From NCBI RefSeq assembly GCF_000835495.1, contig NW_015622542.1, forward strand, positions 3,246,485-3,310,484: DNA of 64,000 bases, in the 5' to 3' direction. This document shows positions 21,471-32,583 of this stretch, in pieces. Numbering within the stretch: position 1 is the first letter of the stretch; every line of letters starts with the position of its first letter. Both the position numbers and the translations under genes were made by a program. Below the pieces are notes generated by a model that saw only the letters and a program-made list of their open reading frames with translations, made no database searches and was not told where the DNA came from. Origin of the DNA: Cladophialophora immunda. Its lineage: Eukaryota > Ascomycota > Eurotiomycetes > Chaetothyriales > Herpotrichiellaceae.

Positions 21471-23562
21471 CTACAGCCTTGGAAAGAACTCAGGTCTAAT
21501 GCCCAATTCACTTGCAATAATGGTCGCAGCTTTTTCTCCTATTGCCAAGGCGAGGTTGTTGGTGTTGGCTCCCACGTTCTCGGGGCAAATACTAGATAAG
21601 AGTTAGAATGCGTGCCTTCAGTAGGACTGGGACAATCACCTGAGATCGATGACTTTGAGGGCGCAGGTTCCATGAACATTAAGATCTCCGTCCACGACGC
21701 CCCCATCCTCAGCTTTCTTCATGGCACAAGTGCCGAGTGAATGCCATGTGGTGTTGACATTTTGTCGAATCCACTGTTCAATTACCTTATCATCGTCATG
21801 ATTGTACAGGATAGAATCTTGATCTTGGCTGGGCCGGGACCCAAGCGCAGCCTGGGACAGCTTGGAGAATTTGGGATGTCCCAATTCCAGCTCCCCCTCA
21901 AAAAATGGCAGGCGACGTGCAATTTCGCGAGACATCTTGTATGCCCATATTTGCACTTTCACGTCCGAGGGGTGGTTAAGAAACCCTGCGTCGAAATCGT
22001 ATCCATTCACCACATCAGTGGCAGAGTTGATGTGGATTGATCCTCGGGAATAAGGATACGCAGTGTATGCTCCAATTGTAAAGTACTGGCCAGGTTCAAC
22101 CAGTGCCGCATCGCCCAAGAACGCATTCACCATCCCACAAAGCATCACAGGACGAGTCGGATAGGGTGCGAAATTTCGTTGCCAGTCGACCTCGAAAGCT
22201 GGGCCGAGAGATTTCACATCTTCATTTGTCATCCGGAGTTTGGAGCAAACGTCTAGAATGGATAATGTTAGCTTCAAATATTTGCTTGGTTGTGCTTGGA
22301 AGGATCACCAATCCCGTTCCAACCCACCCGGGGGTCATTCAATTTGATAGCTGTCGCGAGCTCCGTTCGCGAGCTAATGATATCATCTAGTGTCTCCTCC
22401 GGTGGTAGATTGGACCGGTAAGGATACAAGCATAGGTGATGGTCTTGGTAATTTTCACCAACACCTGGCAAGTGATTGATCCCCTCGATATTGAGCTTTT
22501 GTAAGATATCGAAATTTCCAATTCCAGACCGCTCGAGGATCTGAGGACTCCCAAGAGCTCCTGCAGAGACGACGACTAGCCTTTTGGCCGGGATGGTGCG
22601 TGTGATGGATTTCGAAAGGGCTGTTGCTGGCTGGGAATGCAAACTGGTCTGGTATTCCACCCCAATGGCGCGCGGCGGAGACTGTCGCCGATCGAAAAGT
22701 ACACGGAGAACTTGGGAATTGACCAAGATGTGTAGATTTGGATGTTTTCCGTCCTGTAGGAGCGGATGAATGTAACGATGAGCAGCGTCTTGTCGTTTGC
22801 CTTCGGGCGAAACAAATCGTTGCCACCTCTACGCACTTATCAGTAGGAATAACTTCGAACCTGATGGCATCACATGACAACATGGATCAGTGGTCTCTTA
22901 CAGAGAAGCCTCCAACCTGGGTTAGATCTTGGAGATCGACGATTTCTTTGAAGTCCATCCGCGTGACAGTGTCCATGAAAATGTCACCGCTCTTGCTTCG
23001 GAAACCTCCTGAAGAGATGTGCACCGGCCCGTCATAACCGTGCTTGTTCTCGTCGATGCCGTGCTCACCTTGATGGAATGTCTCAAGCTTCTTGAATAAT
23101 GGCAACATATCATGAGCGGTCCATCCTGGTGTTTTCCACGAATCCATGTCGATGCCCTGGGGTCTGGTATACATCATGAAATTGATGGATGATCCTCCGC
23201 CGAGTATCCCACCTGAAGGTACCACGGCCTCGCGTCCGTTAAGGTGATCCGATGGTTTAGATTTGTAGAACTGTATAGACGGTCAGTTCTTCCATGAACT
23301 ATCTCTCCTCCCTTGATCGTGGCGCGAAAAGTAGATACTGCCTTACCAAAGCTGTTCTGCTATCGGGGGCCAAATGAGTCAGATACACAGCTGGGTGAAC
23401 CACTGTTGGGTCATCCAAGTTATTTGGGCCTCCCTCTATTAACAGTATCCTCAGGCTTGGATCTGCGGCGGCTAGCCTACCAGCTGCCACGCAGGCAGCC
23501 GTACCTCCGCCTGCGAATATAATGTCCATGTCGCCATGCTCTTCGTGTATGTAGTGTGCCAT
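21471..23562 (-). CDS. GMC oxidoreductase, alcohol oxidase-like
   Basis: FAD enzyme of the glucose-methanol-choline family, closest by eye to fungal alcohol (methanol) oxidases, which oxidise alcohols with O2 to aldehyde and H2O2 in peroxisomes. It has 612 residues. Exons are 23562-23347, 23270-22902, 22828-22309, 22252-21640 and 21591-21471. Motifs are FAGGGTAACVAAGRL for FAD binding, SGGILGGGSSINFMMYTRP, GALGSPQILERSGIG, YQDHHLCLYPYR, and the catalytic region TTWHSLGTCAM near the C-terminus. It is slightly shorter than classical methanol oxidases, about 660 residues. The last three residues are PRL, an imperfect relative of the PTS1 peroxisomal signal. Two CGGNNCCG sites lie about 185 and 230 bp upstream. 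Confidence 0.93.
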
Positions 23563-23746
23563 ATCGCAGCAAGATTGAGAAACACAAATTCGTTCCAGGT
23601 CTTTTAACGTCCCGGCGAGGAGATGTGGGCTTTACAACATTCCACAAAAGAGTGAGCGACGGTGCACCGGCAATGTAGCTGTATTTCAGCTTAGTTGCCT
23701 TTGGTCAGAGAGCCCGCGTATTTCATGATCGTTCAGAACTGAGCCC

Positions 23747-23754
23747 CGGCTCCG
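23747..23754. promoter_or_regulatory. CGGNNCCG palindrome, region B motif
   Basis: CGGCTCCG, 185 bp upstream of the GMC start. Confidence 0.5.
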
Positions 23755-23789
23755 GTAGTCTACGCAAGGGATGCCCTCGCTATCGGAGG

Positions 23790-23797
23790 CGGAGCCG
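23790..23797. promoter_or_regulatory. CGGNNCCG palindrome, region B motif
   Basis: CGGAGCCG, 228 bp upstream of the GMC start. Confidence 0.5.
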
Positions 23798-24279
23798 GGT
23801 CCGCGTCTAAGCCAGCGTGTGAGGCGAGACTGCCAGGAAAGTCGTACTGTAAGCGTTTGGCAACTGGTGGAATATGTCACATTAGGGAAATTTGTGAAAT
23901 TCCGGGGTTTGGGTATGTAGATCCGTAGCCACCACGTTAGCCTCTTATTTCTGATGAGATACGAGGTATGAGGACGCATGATCATAAGGCCTCTTCACGG
24001 AGCATGCGGTCCTTCTGCAAAACACCTTGACGAGGCTGCAAAGGGGCTCTGCTAGACTCACTTTTCTCGCCCTCTTTTCAGCCAGCTTTCTTTCCGTTGG
24101 GAAGGGAGCGATACTTATTATGGCATTGAGAGCAAAATTTTCTCTCTGGCCCCGGAGGAGGGCAAGCACAGAATGGCGATCACAAACATCATCATCTATT
24201 CAGATTTTCCGCTTAGGGCGTCGTCCTACCCCATGAATAGTGTGGATTGAACTGGAACCCTGCAGCCTGCGAACGACCA

Positions 24280-24291
24280 GGGGGGGGGGGG
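24280..24291. repeat. G homopolymer of 12
   Basis: Twelve consecutive G on the plus strand in an intergenic region, a likely length-variable and sequencing-sensitive site. Confidence 0.9.
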
Positions 24292-24415
24292 AAGCAAGAA
24301 TGTCGCCACGGTTCTTCAAGCGGGCTTTCATAAAGGCACGACAGAGTGAAACTGCTTGAATTGAGCCAGACCAGAAGTCCCGTTTTGTCTTCCTTCAATC
24401 ATCTATTGCTAAGAC

Positions 24416-25941
24416 TCATGCCGACCACTCTAAACCGGTCGTGATATTTCCGTACCAAGCCGTCATAATGTCCTTCCAATAATAAGATCGACGACGCCAT
24501 GGTCCCCGGTCACCAGCTCTGGGCATATCTGCGTTTCCTTCTCGAACATATGTCGAATTGAGCCTCCAGAACGGGAGCACTTTAGTTTTTGCTTTCTCTT
24601 TGTCGCTTTGCCGTGGAACAATCATGCGGAAATTTCTCTTTTTCATCTGAGCCAACAGCCTGCACGCGAGCTGCGCAGTTGCGTCTGCTCCCATTGTCCA
24701 ACTTGCATCGACGTATCCAAATGCGAACATGAGGTTAGGCAGGCCCTCGAGTAATGCACCTTGCCACGCAAGACTACCTGCAAGCCGAAACTTTTGGTCG
24801 TCGACAACAAAGTCTATACCACCTCCGAAACGTAGTTTGAGTCCCGTAGCTGTAATGATGATATCTGGAAGTAGTTCTTCCCCAGATCTAAGACGAATGC
24901 TGGTCGATGTTACCATGTCGATAACCCCAGTCTTCACGCTGGCTGTACCATTCCTCAAACAGGTGTAGAAGTCTCCGTCCGGGCATGCACATAGCCTCTG
25001 TTCCCAGGGATTATACCTAGGGTTGAAGTTTGGGTCCAGTTCCATACCTGGAGGGAGCTGCGCCTTCGTCGCCGAATTAAATAATCTCCGAGCGACATTA
25101 GGAAACCATTGACAGAAAGAGACCAGTAAGAAAGACGTTAGAATCCATTTGTACCGGATAAGGCTCACAGCCACTCTTTCAGGGAACACAAATCTGATCG
25201 CTATCTCAGTCTTATCCTCACTTGGCACTGACATAATATAGCTTGGTGAGCGCTGTAGCATAGTGACATGAGCAGCTGAATTAGCCACAGATGGGAGTAA
25301 AGTGATTGCCGTTGCACCGGAACCGATGATAACGATTTTTTTATTGGCGTAGTCAAGGTCTGAGGGCCAAAATTGAGGATGGATCACAGGGCCCCGGAAG
25401 TTCTGGATTCCTGGAATATCGACTTTCAGGCCTTTCTGGTAGTCGTAGTAGCCAGTCCCGAGCAGAAGAAAACGCGTTCGCAATGTCTTCTGAGCCGTAT
25501 CCGCGGTAATGTGAAGCGTCCAAATCTTGTTCAGGCTGGACCACTGAGCTTGATTGAGGTGGTGGCCAAACTTGATCTTCTGATCAATGCCCTCCTGTGC
25601 TGCGCATTCCTTAAGGTATCGAGTGATCTGTGGGCCCGATGCCATGGCTGTCCTCTCCTTCCAGGGACGCCAGGGAAAGCCAAAGGTGAAAAGGTCAGAG
25701 TCGGAGCGGATGCCTACATCATCGTAAATCTTTCGCTTCTTGACTTGAAAGGCGATCGGGCCTCACCTGGATACTGGAACAGGCTCCATGTTCCGCCAAT
25801 TTCATGGCGAGCTTCGAGTATACAATAAGTCAGGTCTGGGTTTCGTTCCTGCAGTCTGTACGCAAAGGCAATTCCGGAAATACCAGCACCGACTATGACC
25901 ACGTCGTAGTCGATCTCCTGGGGCTCGTGCCTGACGACCAT
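24416..25941 (-). CDS. Baeyer-Villiger-type flavin monooxygenase
   Basis: NADPH- and O2-dependent class B flavoprotein monooxygenase, 490 residues, exons 25941-25767 and 25713-24416 (53-bp intron). The FAD Rossmann motif GAGISG is at 18-23. The conserved GGTWSLFQYPG/IRSDSDLF segment spans the splice junction, which confirms it. The Baeyer-Villiger fingerprint FxGxxxHxxxWP is perfect as FRGPVIHPQFWP at 164-175. The NADPH Rossmann motif GSGATA is at 189-194. Such enzymes convert ketones to esters or lactones, or oxidise N or S atoms. It lies next to the alcohol oxidase-like gene, so an alcohol-to-ketone-to-ester order is conceivable. Two region B motifs and a TATA-like element lie upstream. Confidence 0.95.
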
Positions 25942-26042
25942 GTTTTAGCGAATCCAAATTTCAGATGAAAAGGAGGTGTAAGACTGGTTCCTGTCGATTC
26001 TAGCGAACACAGCACGGGATGAGTTTCTTTTTAGGCTTGGGC

Positions 26043-26048
26043 TATATA
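26043..26048 (-). promoter_or_regulatory. TATA-like element of the monooxygenase gene
   Basis: TATATA about 100 bp before the ATG at 25941. Confidence 0.4.
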
Positions 26049-26174
26049 GAGTCTTACCTTGCCGTCTAGACTGTGCCCATAATATAGGATCCTAGCTGCT
26101 CGATGCGGATGCCATTCATTCCGCCTTGTCTCCGGGGAAAACAGGAGAACTTTGGTTGGTTAGCTGCTATCAGC

Positions 26175-26182
26175 CGGTTCCG
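26175..26182. promoter_or_regulatory. CGGNNCCG palindrome, region B motif
   Basis: CGGTTCCG, about 234 bp upstream of the monooxygenase start. Confidence 0.5.
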
Positions 26183-26211
26183 CGAACAAGCTTACTCCAG
26201 GACTCCCACTC

Positions 26212-26219
26212 CGGTTCCG
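26212..26219. promoter_or_regulatory. CGGNNCCG palindrome, region B motif
   Basis: CGGTTCCG, 37 bp from the previous site. Confidence 0.5.
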
Positions 26220-26691
26220 GCCCAACCCTGAATAGATTTCTTCCATTCTACGTATCTACGGTGCCACTTGGCGCTGTAAGGGTTTGAAGCCGTGGAGACA
26301 ACTGCGTATAGAAGTAGATTTGTCGGTACCGCTCGATCTCCCTCAAACCCTCAGACAGACTTTCTCAAACTCGGTAGAAGAAGAGAACGAGAAGGTCTGC
26401 GACGGTAGGTTCTCCCCGGACGGGCAGTTGCATCATATGAAGCACGATACTGTGTCCGCGAATCACGTCGTATTGGTTTCCTTTCCGTCCGGTCTGCGGT
26501 CTAACCTCTTCGTCACAGGTATCCGCAATGGCCCGGGCTAGCGGGCATTTAAAATGATGATGCGCTACTCTAGCTAAAACAACTAGAGGGTGCCACCTGG
26601 AGCTTCTGGACCCGGCCTTGCAAAGTAAAGCTGTGCTGGTCCTCAATTCACTCATTCGGCCTTGTGCTGAATGCTATTCCCTCCTTTGATT

Positions 26692-28024
26692 TTAAGATGA
26701 AGCCAGCAATGCAGTAAACCCCGCATACTCTGTTTGACAAGGAGTCTCGACCTCATCCGCCACTGCCTTATACTTTGGTAGAACCTCATCAAGAACGCTA
26801 GATGACATCACCATCACAGGAGCTTTGACGTGTACATAGTGTTTCGCGACACCTGGAATGTTGTGGAAAGAGAATGAGAGGTCCAAGGCATATGTCCTGG
26901 AGAGATGGTCGAAGCAGAAGGAGGGCTGAGAGACTCCATCAGGGACCGATAGAATGAGCTGAGATGTTGCTACGTGGGTAGGAGGATCAGATAACGCTTG
27001 GGAATCCTGCTTCTCGGACAATAACGGGCGGAATGTAATTGACGTCTTTTGAACGGACAGTGTGATTTTCTTGCAGATTGACTCGCCTGCTTTAAGTATC
27101 TTGGCAGTACCACCAGCGGAGACATTCGTGAAGCGGACGGTTAGTTCCCATTTTGCCTTAATAGAGCATTGTATCGATTGCCGAGGGTCGAATGAAGTTT
27201 TGCCTTTTGTGGCAGGAGATCGGATATTCAAAGCTGCCGTCAGGAGAGTACTTTGCGGTCTCCCAGTCTCGCAGTCCCGCTTGATCAGCATGTCTAGACC
27301 ATAGAGCGTCAAGGAAAGATCAGGACTGCTCTGGAACACATAGCGCGTGACAACGCCAGGTGTCGCTTGCACAGTTAGAGGCGATCCTCTAAACAGATAT
27401 GCGCGTAGAGTAGGGTAGGCCCAGGAGATTCGTACATCTTCCCGTACATAGCCAACTTGTCGGCCGTCAAGGAGAAACTGCGCTTCGATCCAGTATGACA
27501 CTTGGCATTTTCCTTGAAGGATGCGATGGCTGGCCAGGGCGGAGGTTTGAGGCACATCGGCTGTGCCGGTGATCGTGGATGTAGGTGGCAAAGGCCGCAA
27601 TGCGCCGTCTTGATTTGAGGATACAGTGGGCACAGCAAAGTGAAAGTCGGTAGTATGGTAAGCGTCACTGCTAGAACTTGGACGGCTCGGCGACTGTCTG
27701 GCTACAAAATCGCAGCGTGTCTTCGTATTGGTCAAGACGACAAAGTTCTCCGTGGCGGATCTGGAATCAATAGAAGACGTGATGACGCCTGTTCTCATTG
27801 TTAGACCCGAAATCTGAGGTCAACGACGGGAGACAATCTAACTTACCTTTGAAACATAGCTGCACAGAGTTAAAGGCACGATCTCGTACGCATGTTTCCA
27901 GAGCGCTAACTCGGCCTCTGAGGTGGCAGATATGGCCGCTAATGCTGGGCGCAATTCCGTCAGGATCAAGCAACGGAGCGTCATGAAACATGGGTTGAGC
28001 CACTTGAATACGGGCGCGAACCAT
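26692..28024 (-). CDS. arrestin-like protein, complete paralogue
   Basis: Complete member of the pair whose other copy opens this window. It has 424 residues. Exon 1 is 28024-27847 and exon 2 is 27788-26692, with a 58-bp intron after the FKG codon. Arrestin-like reading rests on the overall beta pattern, LPP before the second half, GKCQVSYWIEAQF and LSFSFHNIPGV. The N-terminus has ISGHICHLRGRVSALETCVRD before the first arrestin strand. The two copies look roughly half identical and face opposite ways. It is divergent from the zinc-cluster regulator at 29156. No link to the metabolic genes is evident except a possible role in transporter turnover, which is speculation. Confidence 0.65.
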
Positions 28025-28134
28025 CACGTTAGGTCGATGTCGGCAAGGCGGAGAGAGCTATGTTCACCAAGGACAAAATGCAGGCTAGTTTGAGATGCCC
28101 CAGTGCTGAACCCCAGAATATGAATGGAGACGGA

Positions 28135-28140
28135 TTTATA
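28135..28140 (-). promoter_or_regulatory. TATA-like element of arrestin-like gene
   Basis: TATAAA on the minus strand, about 110 bp before the ATG at 28024. Confidence 0.45.
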
Positions 28141-28901
28141 GTCAAGTGAGTGGGAAAAGACTCGTCGGCGCTCTCTCAAGAGGATTTCAGATGTAGGAAA
28201 CGAGGTGCCATGTCAAGACATTCCTTATATCATCTCGCTATAGCAATTTAGGTATTCGTGCGACTTGATCGGAAGATCGGTCGAAAAGCCGCAACAGGCG
28301 TACAAACCGATGGGCTTCGCAGTGACCCCAATAGTTCAATCTGTGTTGGGGTTCATTTCGGGGGCTCCTTTTATTCGACATAGAAAGGAGTCGCGAAGCG
28401 GTGCCCAATACTCGTCTCACTATTTCTAGCCTAGCCTGTTATTCTCGTCTCCGGCTCTCTGGATAGACCTTGAGAGACTTTTATTGCCGACATCGACAGC
28501 CTATGCCATTCTTTGCTAGATCTACACCGGCTAAAGGAAGGTTCGGAGACGGGCTATACTGTAGAATGACTCTCCGAGTCACATGCCAGCGATGAAGCGG
28601 CTTTCGCTACAGTCCGCTACATTCTGCTGCTCGATCTCGCTTCGATACTAGCTCGCCCTTATAGTAGGAGCAGCCAGAGTTAGTCTGCGATAGTGTAAGG
28701 GCGAGCGTGACGCTCGATAAAGTACTTCATCAGATTGCACGTGACATCACACGTACGCAGTAACTTATGCTAGAGCAGCGCGAGGGATAGTAATTCCACT
28801 CCTCCCGAAATGTATACCCAATGATATCGATCTCGTCGCAGGGTAGCACGTAATGGTGTTGCGGCCACTAGTAATTGGTCAGAAGGACTGCGGGAATAGC
28901 T

Positions 28902-28909
28902 CGGAGCCG
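28902..28909. promoter_or_regulatory. CGGNNCCG palindrome, region B motif
   Basis: CGGAGCCG, 247 bp upstream of the regulator start. Its position is compatible with autoregulation. Confidence 0.5.
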
Positions 28910-29155
28910 GGGAGCCGGAGTCCCTGCACCTCTAGTGAGAGAGTTAGCTTCGTTGACCGGCCAATCTTACCCCGTGTTTACGCTTATCAGAAGCTTGGAC
29001 CTCCTGAGCCTCTCAAGGGTCCTATCAGCGTCTGATATCGGGATCTGTGGCGTTCAGGGTCTGTCTGGGGATACTCCAGCCACCCCCACCTCATTCAACC
29101 AACACTTGGCATATCCAAACCCCTCAAAAGTGTTGCGCATCCCGGACTCGAGGTG

Positions 29156-31733
29156 ATGGAGACAAGTAATTCTAATAACTTCACGCATATCTTCGTCTCT
29201 AGAGACCCTACACCAGACACTAATGGGAATACGATGCTCGAAGACCCAACGACCGCATTAGCGTTACCGGAACAGAGTGATTTCGGTGTAATGCCCACCC
29301 CTCGTGCTGCCGGATGGGATTTCCCCATAGACCATTCCTGGGGATGGGCCAACAATCTATCTCAGACCCAAACCCAGACGTCTGATGAAAGTGTAGGCTG
29401 GGATGAAACATTCGAGTCAATTTTTGGCCACATCACTTCGTCCGACGATCAATGTTATGCTCCCTGCGAGACGACTCTTTTCTCCCACGGTGGTGATACT
29501 ATCGGCGAGGGCGTCGAGCTAACAAATCCAGCACCTGCTCTCTCTGGCCAACAAGTCCTCTCTCCTTTAGGTTCGGAGCCTATCCAAAAGCATCGTATGC
29601 GGAAGCAGAATCACTCCTGTGACCCATGCCGTCTTGGAAAGAGGGCATGTGATCTTGGTGGCGACGGTGACCGTGGTGCGACTCTTCGAGACGGCAAGCC
29701 CAACACCTCATGTTCGGCCTGCATATCTCGTAGGCTAGACTGCACCGCATCGTGGCTCGCAAGTAGACAGTCATCACAGCAAGCCAGAAAGCGAGCCAGG
29801 ACGTCCTACCATAAATCTGGGACAGACAAGTTGACTGGCCAAGTCTCCGAGAACGAGAAACCGCCTGCTGCCGACAGCACGTTACCTAGCGACTGGCTCA
29901 CTTCATCCTCGTCAGAGCAAGAGCTGGTAAGGCAACATACCGGGAATGCTGCATCTGCACACCAGTTCAATCTATACATCGATGCTATCGATGTCCCCAT
30001 GACGGACTGTCTATCTGAAGGATGCATGCCGCCAAAATTCCCTCTGGGCCTTGCTATTCTCCCCCGTTTGAACAGCAACTCTATCATTTCGCCCTATATC
30101 CGTCAAGCTCATTCCTGGATCAAGGACTGCTGGAATACTTCTACAACGTCTTGGAGCTTCCCAGCAGCGGCCCCTCATCTTTTCCTTGCCGTCAGCATTC
30201 TCGATTCGCTATTTCAACAACATGGGAATCCTGAACATTCTGCTGGTACGGCGGCCCGTGGCGCCCTGTTCAGCGAGGTCTATAAATGGGTTGCACTAGC
30301 AACCGCATCTCAATTTTGGTTCGAGAGGGATGATGCCAAAAAGAGCCGAGCACGGGATCTTGCGTCCGCCACCTGGCACAAGGCCAAAACAATACTTTTC
30401 CAGAATATTGCTGCCACTGACTCATTTCGCCTGGCATTGTCACTTATCTTGTTCGGAACGATATGCCCGCCCCCTCCGAGAGACGGCGGCGACGATCTCC
30501 ATACTGATGCCGACTTCGCGCGCCGAGAAGGGGTTCGGCGCCTTCAAAAACTCTGTATTCAGGCAACTACCATTCTGCAACACGACTGTCAGCTCCCTCG
30601 CCCAAGGCGTCAGAGTGGCGCACGCGGACTATTTGAAAGGCAACACCCAGTGCAGAAACTACCTGCTGAGGTCAAGGAAGATCTTCTGGAACTGTGTGGG
30701 GCACTTGAATGGCTGGTTGTTATAATGAATTCAACAGCAATTATCACCTCCGGAGGGAGAAATTGTCCTATACGACCAGATAAGTGCGCCCACGACAGGT
30801 CCTGCCTACTTATGCCGAGATTAACCCCCAAATCGTCTGAAACTGATTCGACTGTCGCTCGACGACACGAGGAAGGGTTGAACGATTCAATCATCGCGCG
30901 AGCCAAGGCAGAGCCACATACAATTACGACAATGGTACACAGAGATACTACAGATGAAATTGTGCGCCACGCCATTGGTAGATCTGGATCCCTTGTCATT
31001 CTACTATATAAGGCACTTGCACTATTAACATATGCTGTTGAGGATATGCAAGAAACTGAATCAAGCTATGAAGACATCCACCGCCACTTGAGGGCAGTAA
31101 CAACCCTCGTCGAGATTTGGAGATCGACGTTTGGAACGTATAACGTTGACACCACTTTGCGTATCCGACGGTCCCCCATAAACGTACGATCTTTGATATT
31201 CCACTGCTCAGGCGATGGTGATCTTGCCGTTCTTTTGTTTTACAAGCTACTGTGTCGACTAGACGCCGAGATTGCAAACCATCAAACGTCACCCGCGCGT
31301 GACCGTCTCTCCACGACAATCCGCTCAAAGTGGACTTTGTACCAAGATCACCGACTTGCAAGCGCAACACAGGTGTCAATGATAGCTTCAATAGTTTCTG
31401 AAAGCATGACGGGACAAGAAGCTTACATTCCGGGAATTGCCTATCATCCAGTAAGTAGACATCCGGCTATGGACCAGTCCACACTGACACAGGACCGCGC
31501 CACAGTATCCAGCCTTAGTTGTTCAAGCGCATACATTAGCTGTTGAGGCCTTCACAGATAATATCCAGAGTTGCATGTTGAGAATGGACACGAAACAAGC
31601 GTCGGAAATGGGATCAGGCCTGAACGTCTGTCTGCAGGGCTTACAAGGGCTGAAGCGGTCTCTAGTGAACTTCCCGAATGTCAATAATGATAGCGAGGAG
31701 CCAGGCTCGTGGCATTTACCTTACTCGGATTGA
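29156..31733 (+). CDS. Zn2Cys6 transcription factor, candidate region B regulator
   Basis: Nuclear zinc-cluster regulator of 840 residues, exons 29156-31450 and 31506-31733. Without the 55-bp intron the C-terminus would be truncated. The DNA-binding cluster is internal at Cys155-Cys196 (HSCDPCRLGKRACD then SCSACISRRLDC) and has a long loop between the two halves. This arrangement is seen in regulators like Neurospora acr-2, though I cannot assign orthology. A basic stretch RKRARTS follows. The long region after 240 matches a fungal regulator middle domain by composition (FPLGLAILPRLNSNS, LVILLYKALALLTY). It sits centrally among genes whose promoters share CGGNNCCG, and its own promoter has one, so it is the best candidate regulator. 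Confidence 0.9.
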
Positions 31734-32015
31734 TATTGAAAGCCAGAACGAAGATTTGAAATGCTTTCTGAGTGGGTAGAGCTTCAACTCCTGGGCTGCA
31801 AGCGTTTCAACTTTCTAGCGAGTGTCGACCCTTCTTGTTCAGTATGCGTCTTGTGCACAGCGAATCCTGTGTTTCAGTTCGTGGCCACCATTACCTGATG
31901 TTGTTGCGAAGTCGACAAGAGAGCGTGCGTGGGTTTATGGAAACCGAGGCTCCGAAGTTTTCTTGCACGAGCAGCGACTCTGACTTGGAAGGGATTACCT
32001 GCCGTTGCCCATGAC

Positions 32016-32023
32016 CGGCTCCG
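32016..32023. promoter_or_regulatory. CGGNNCCG palindrome, region B motif
   Basis: CGGCTCCG within CCGGCTCCGGC. Confidence 0.5.
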
Positions 32024-32428
32024 GCACGCAACCGGGGTGACCAAGGTCTAAGTGATGGATTTAGTTCTCCATTGCCCGGAAAGTAAGCATTCGCGGATGT
32101 ACTCCTTTTCTCCTCCCAAGAGCGATAACTCCGCCAGCAATCACTTGGACATGCCGGTAAACGTTGCCTGTGTGAGCTTGTATGCCGCGGCTCTACTTCT
32201 TGGCCTGGCACTTGAGCTACCCGCAAAACTAGGTCTTTGATAGAAGCAAAACTATTGGACGACTGCCATCGTCGTCCTCTTTAAGGAGGAGCCCGCATGC
32301 CATTAACTACATTCCGGAACCTGTGAAACCGCCAGTCCCCACGGACAAAGCTCGAATCTTCTTTGTTAGTGGTCATCTCAAGTCAGGGTGCCGTCTGCTT
32401 TCGTTATGCAAGTGTTCAGGAATTGTCT

Positions 32429-32436
32429 CGGCTCCG
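32429..32436. promoter_or_regulatory. CGGNNCCG palindrome, region B motif
   Basis: CGGCTCCG, 30 bp before the TATA box and 155 bp before the reductase ATG. Confidence 0.55.
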
Positions 32437-32458
32437 ATAGAGACGCCTCACGGCCACA

Positions 32459-32464
32459 TATAAA
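32459..32464 (+). promoter_or_regulatory. TATA box of the reductase gene
   Basis: TATAAA 120 bp before the ATG at 32584. Confidence 0.5.
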
Positions 32465-32583
32465 CAGTTCCTATGAACCAGCTATTGATACCCGAGGAAA
32501 TCGTACTGCAAAACATACGAAGTCCTTTTCTCTGAAAGACACCAGTGATCGACTCGAGTCATAATCATCAACAGACCTCCAAT

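Larger units (their letters stand above)
23563..24415. other. promoter of the GMC gene and 3' end of the monooxygenase gene
   Basis: Contains two region B motifs (23747, 23790) and a 12-base G run at 24280-24291. No coding feature recognised. Confidence 0.55.
25942..26691. other. promoter of the monooxygenase gene, 3' end of the arrestin-like gene
   Basis: Holds a minus-strand TATA-like element at 26043-26048 and two region B motifs. An 85-codon plus-strand frame at 26284 has no recognisable domain. Confidence 0.55.
28025..29155. other. divergent promoter, arrestin-like and regulator genes
   Basis: A 1.1-kb gap. It contains a minus-strand TATA-like element at 28135-28140 and the region B motif at 28902-28909. 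No gene or known repeat recognised in 28200-28800. Confidence 0.55.
31734..32583. other. intergenic, promoter of the reductase gene
   Basis: Contains two CGGNNCCG sites (32016, 32429) and TATAAA at 32459-32464. Open frames here lack domain features. Confidence 0.55.
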
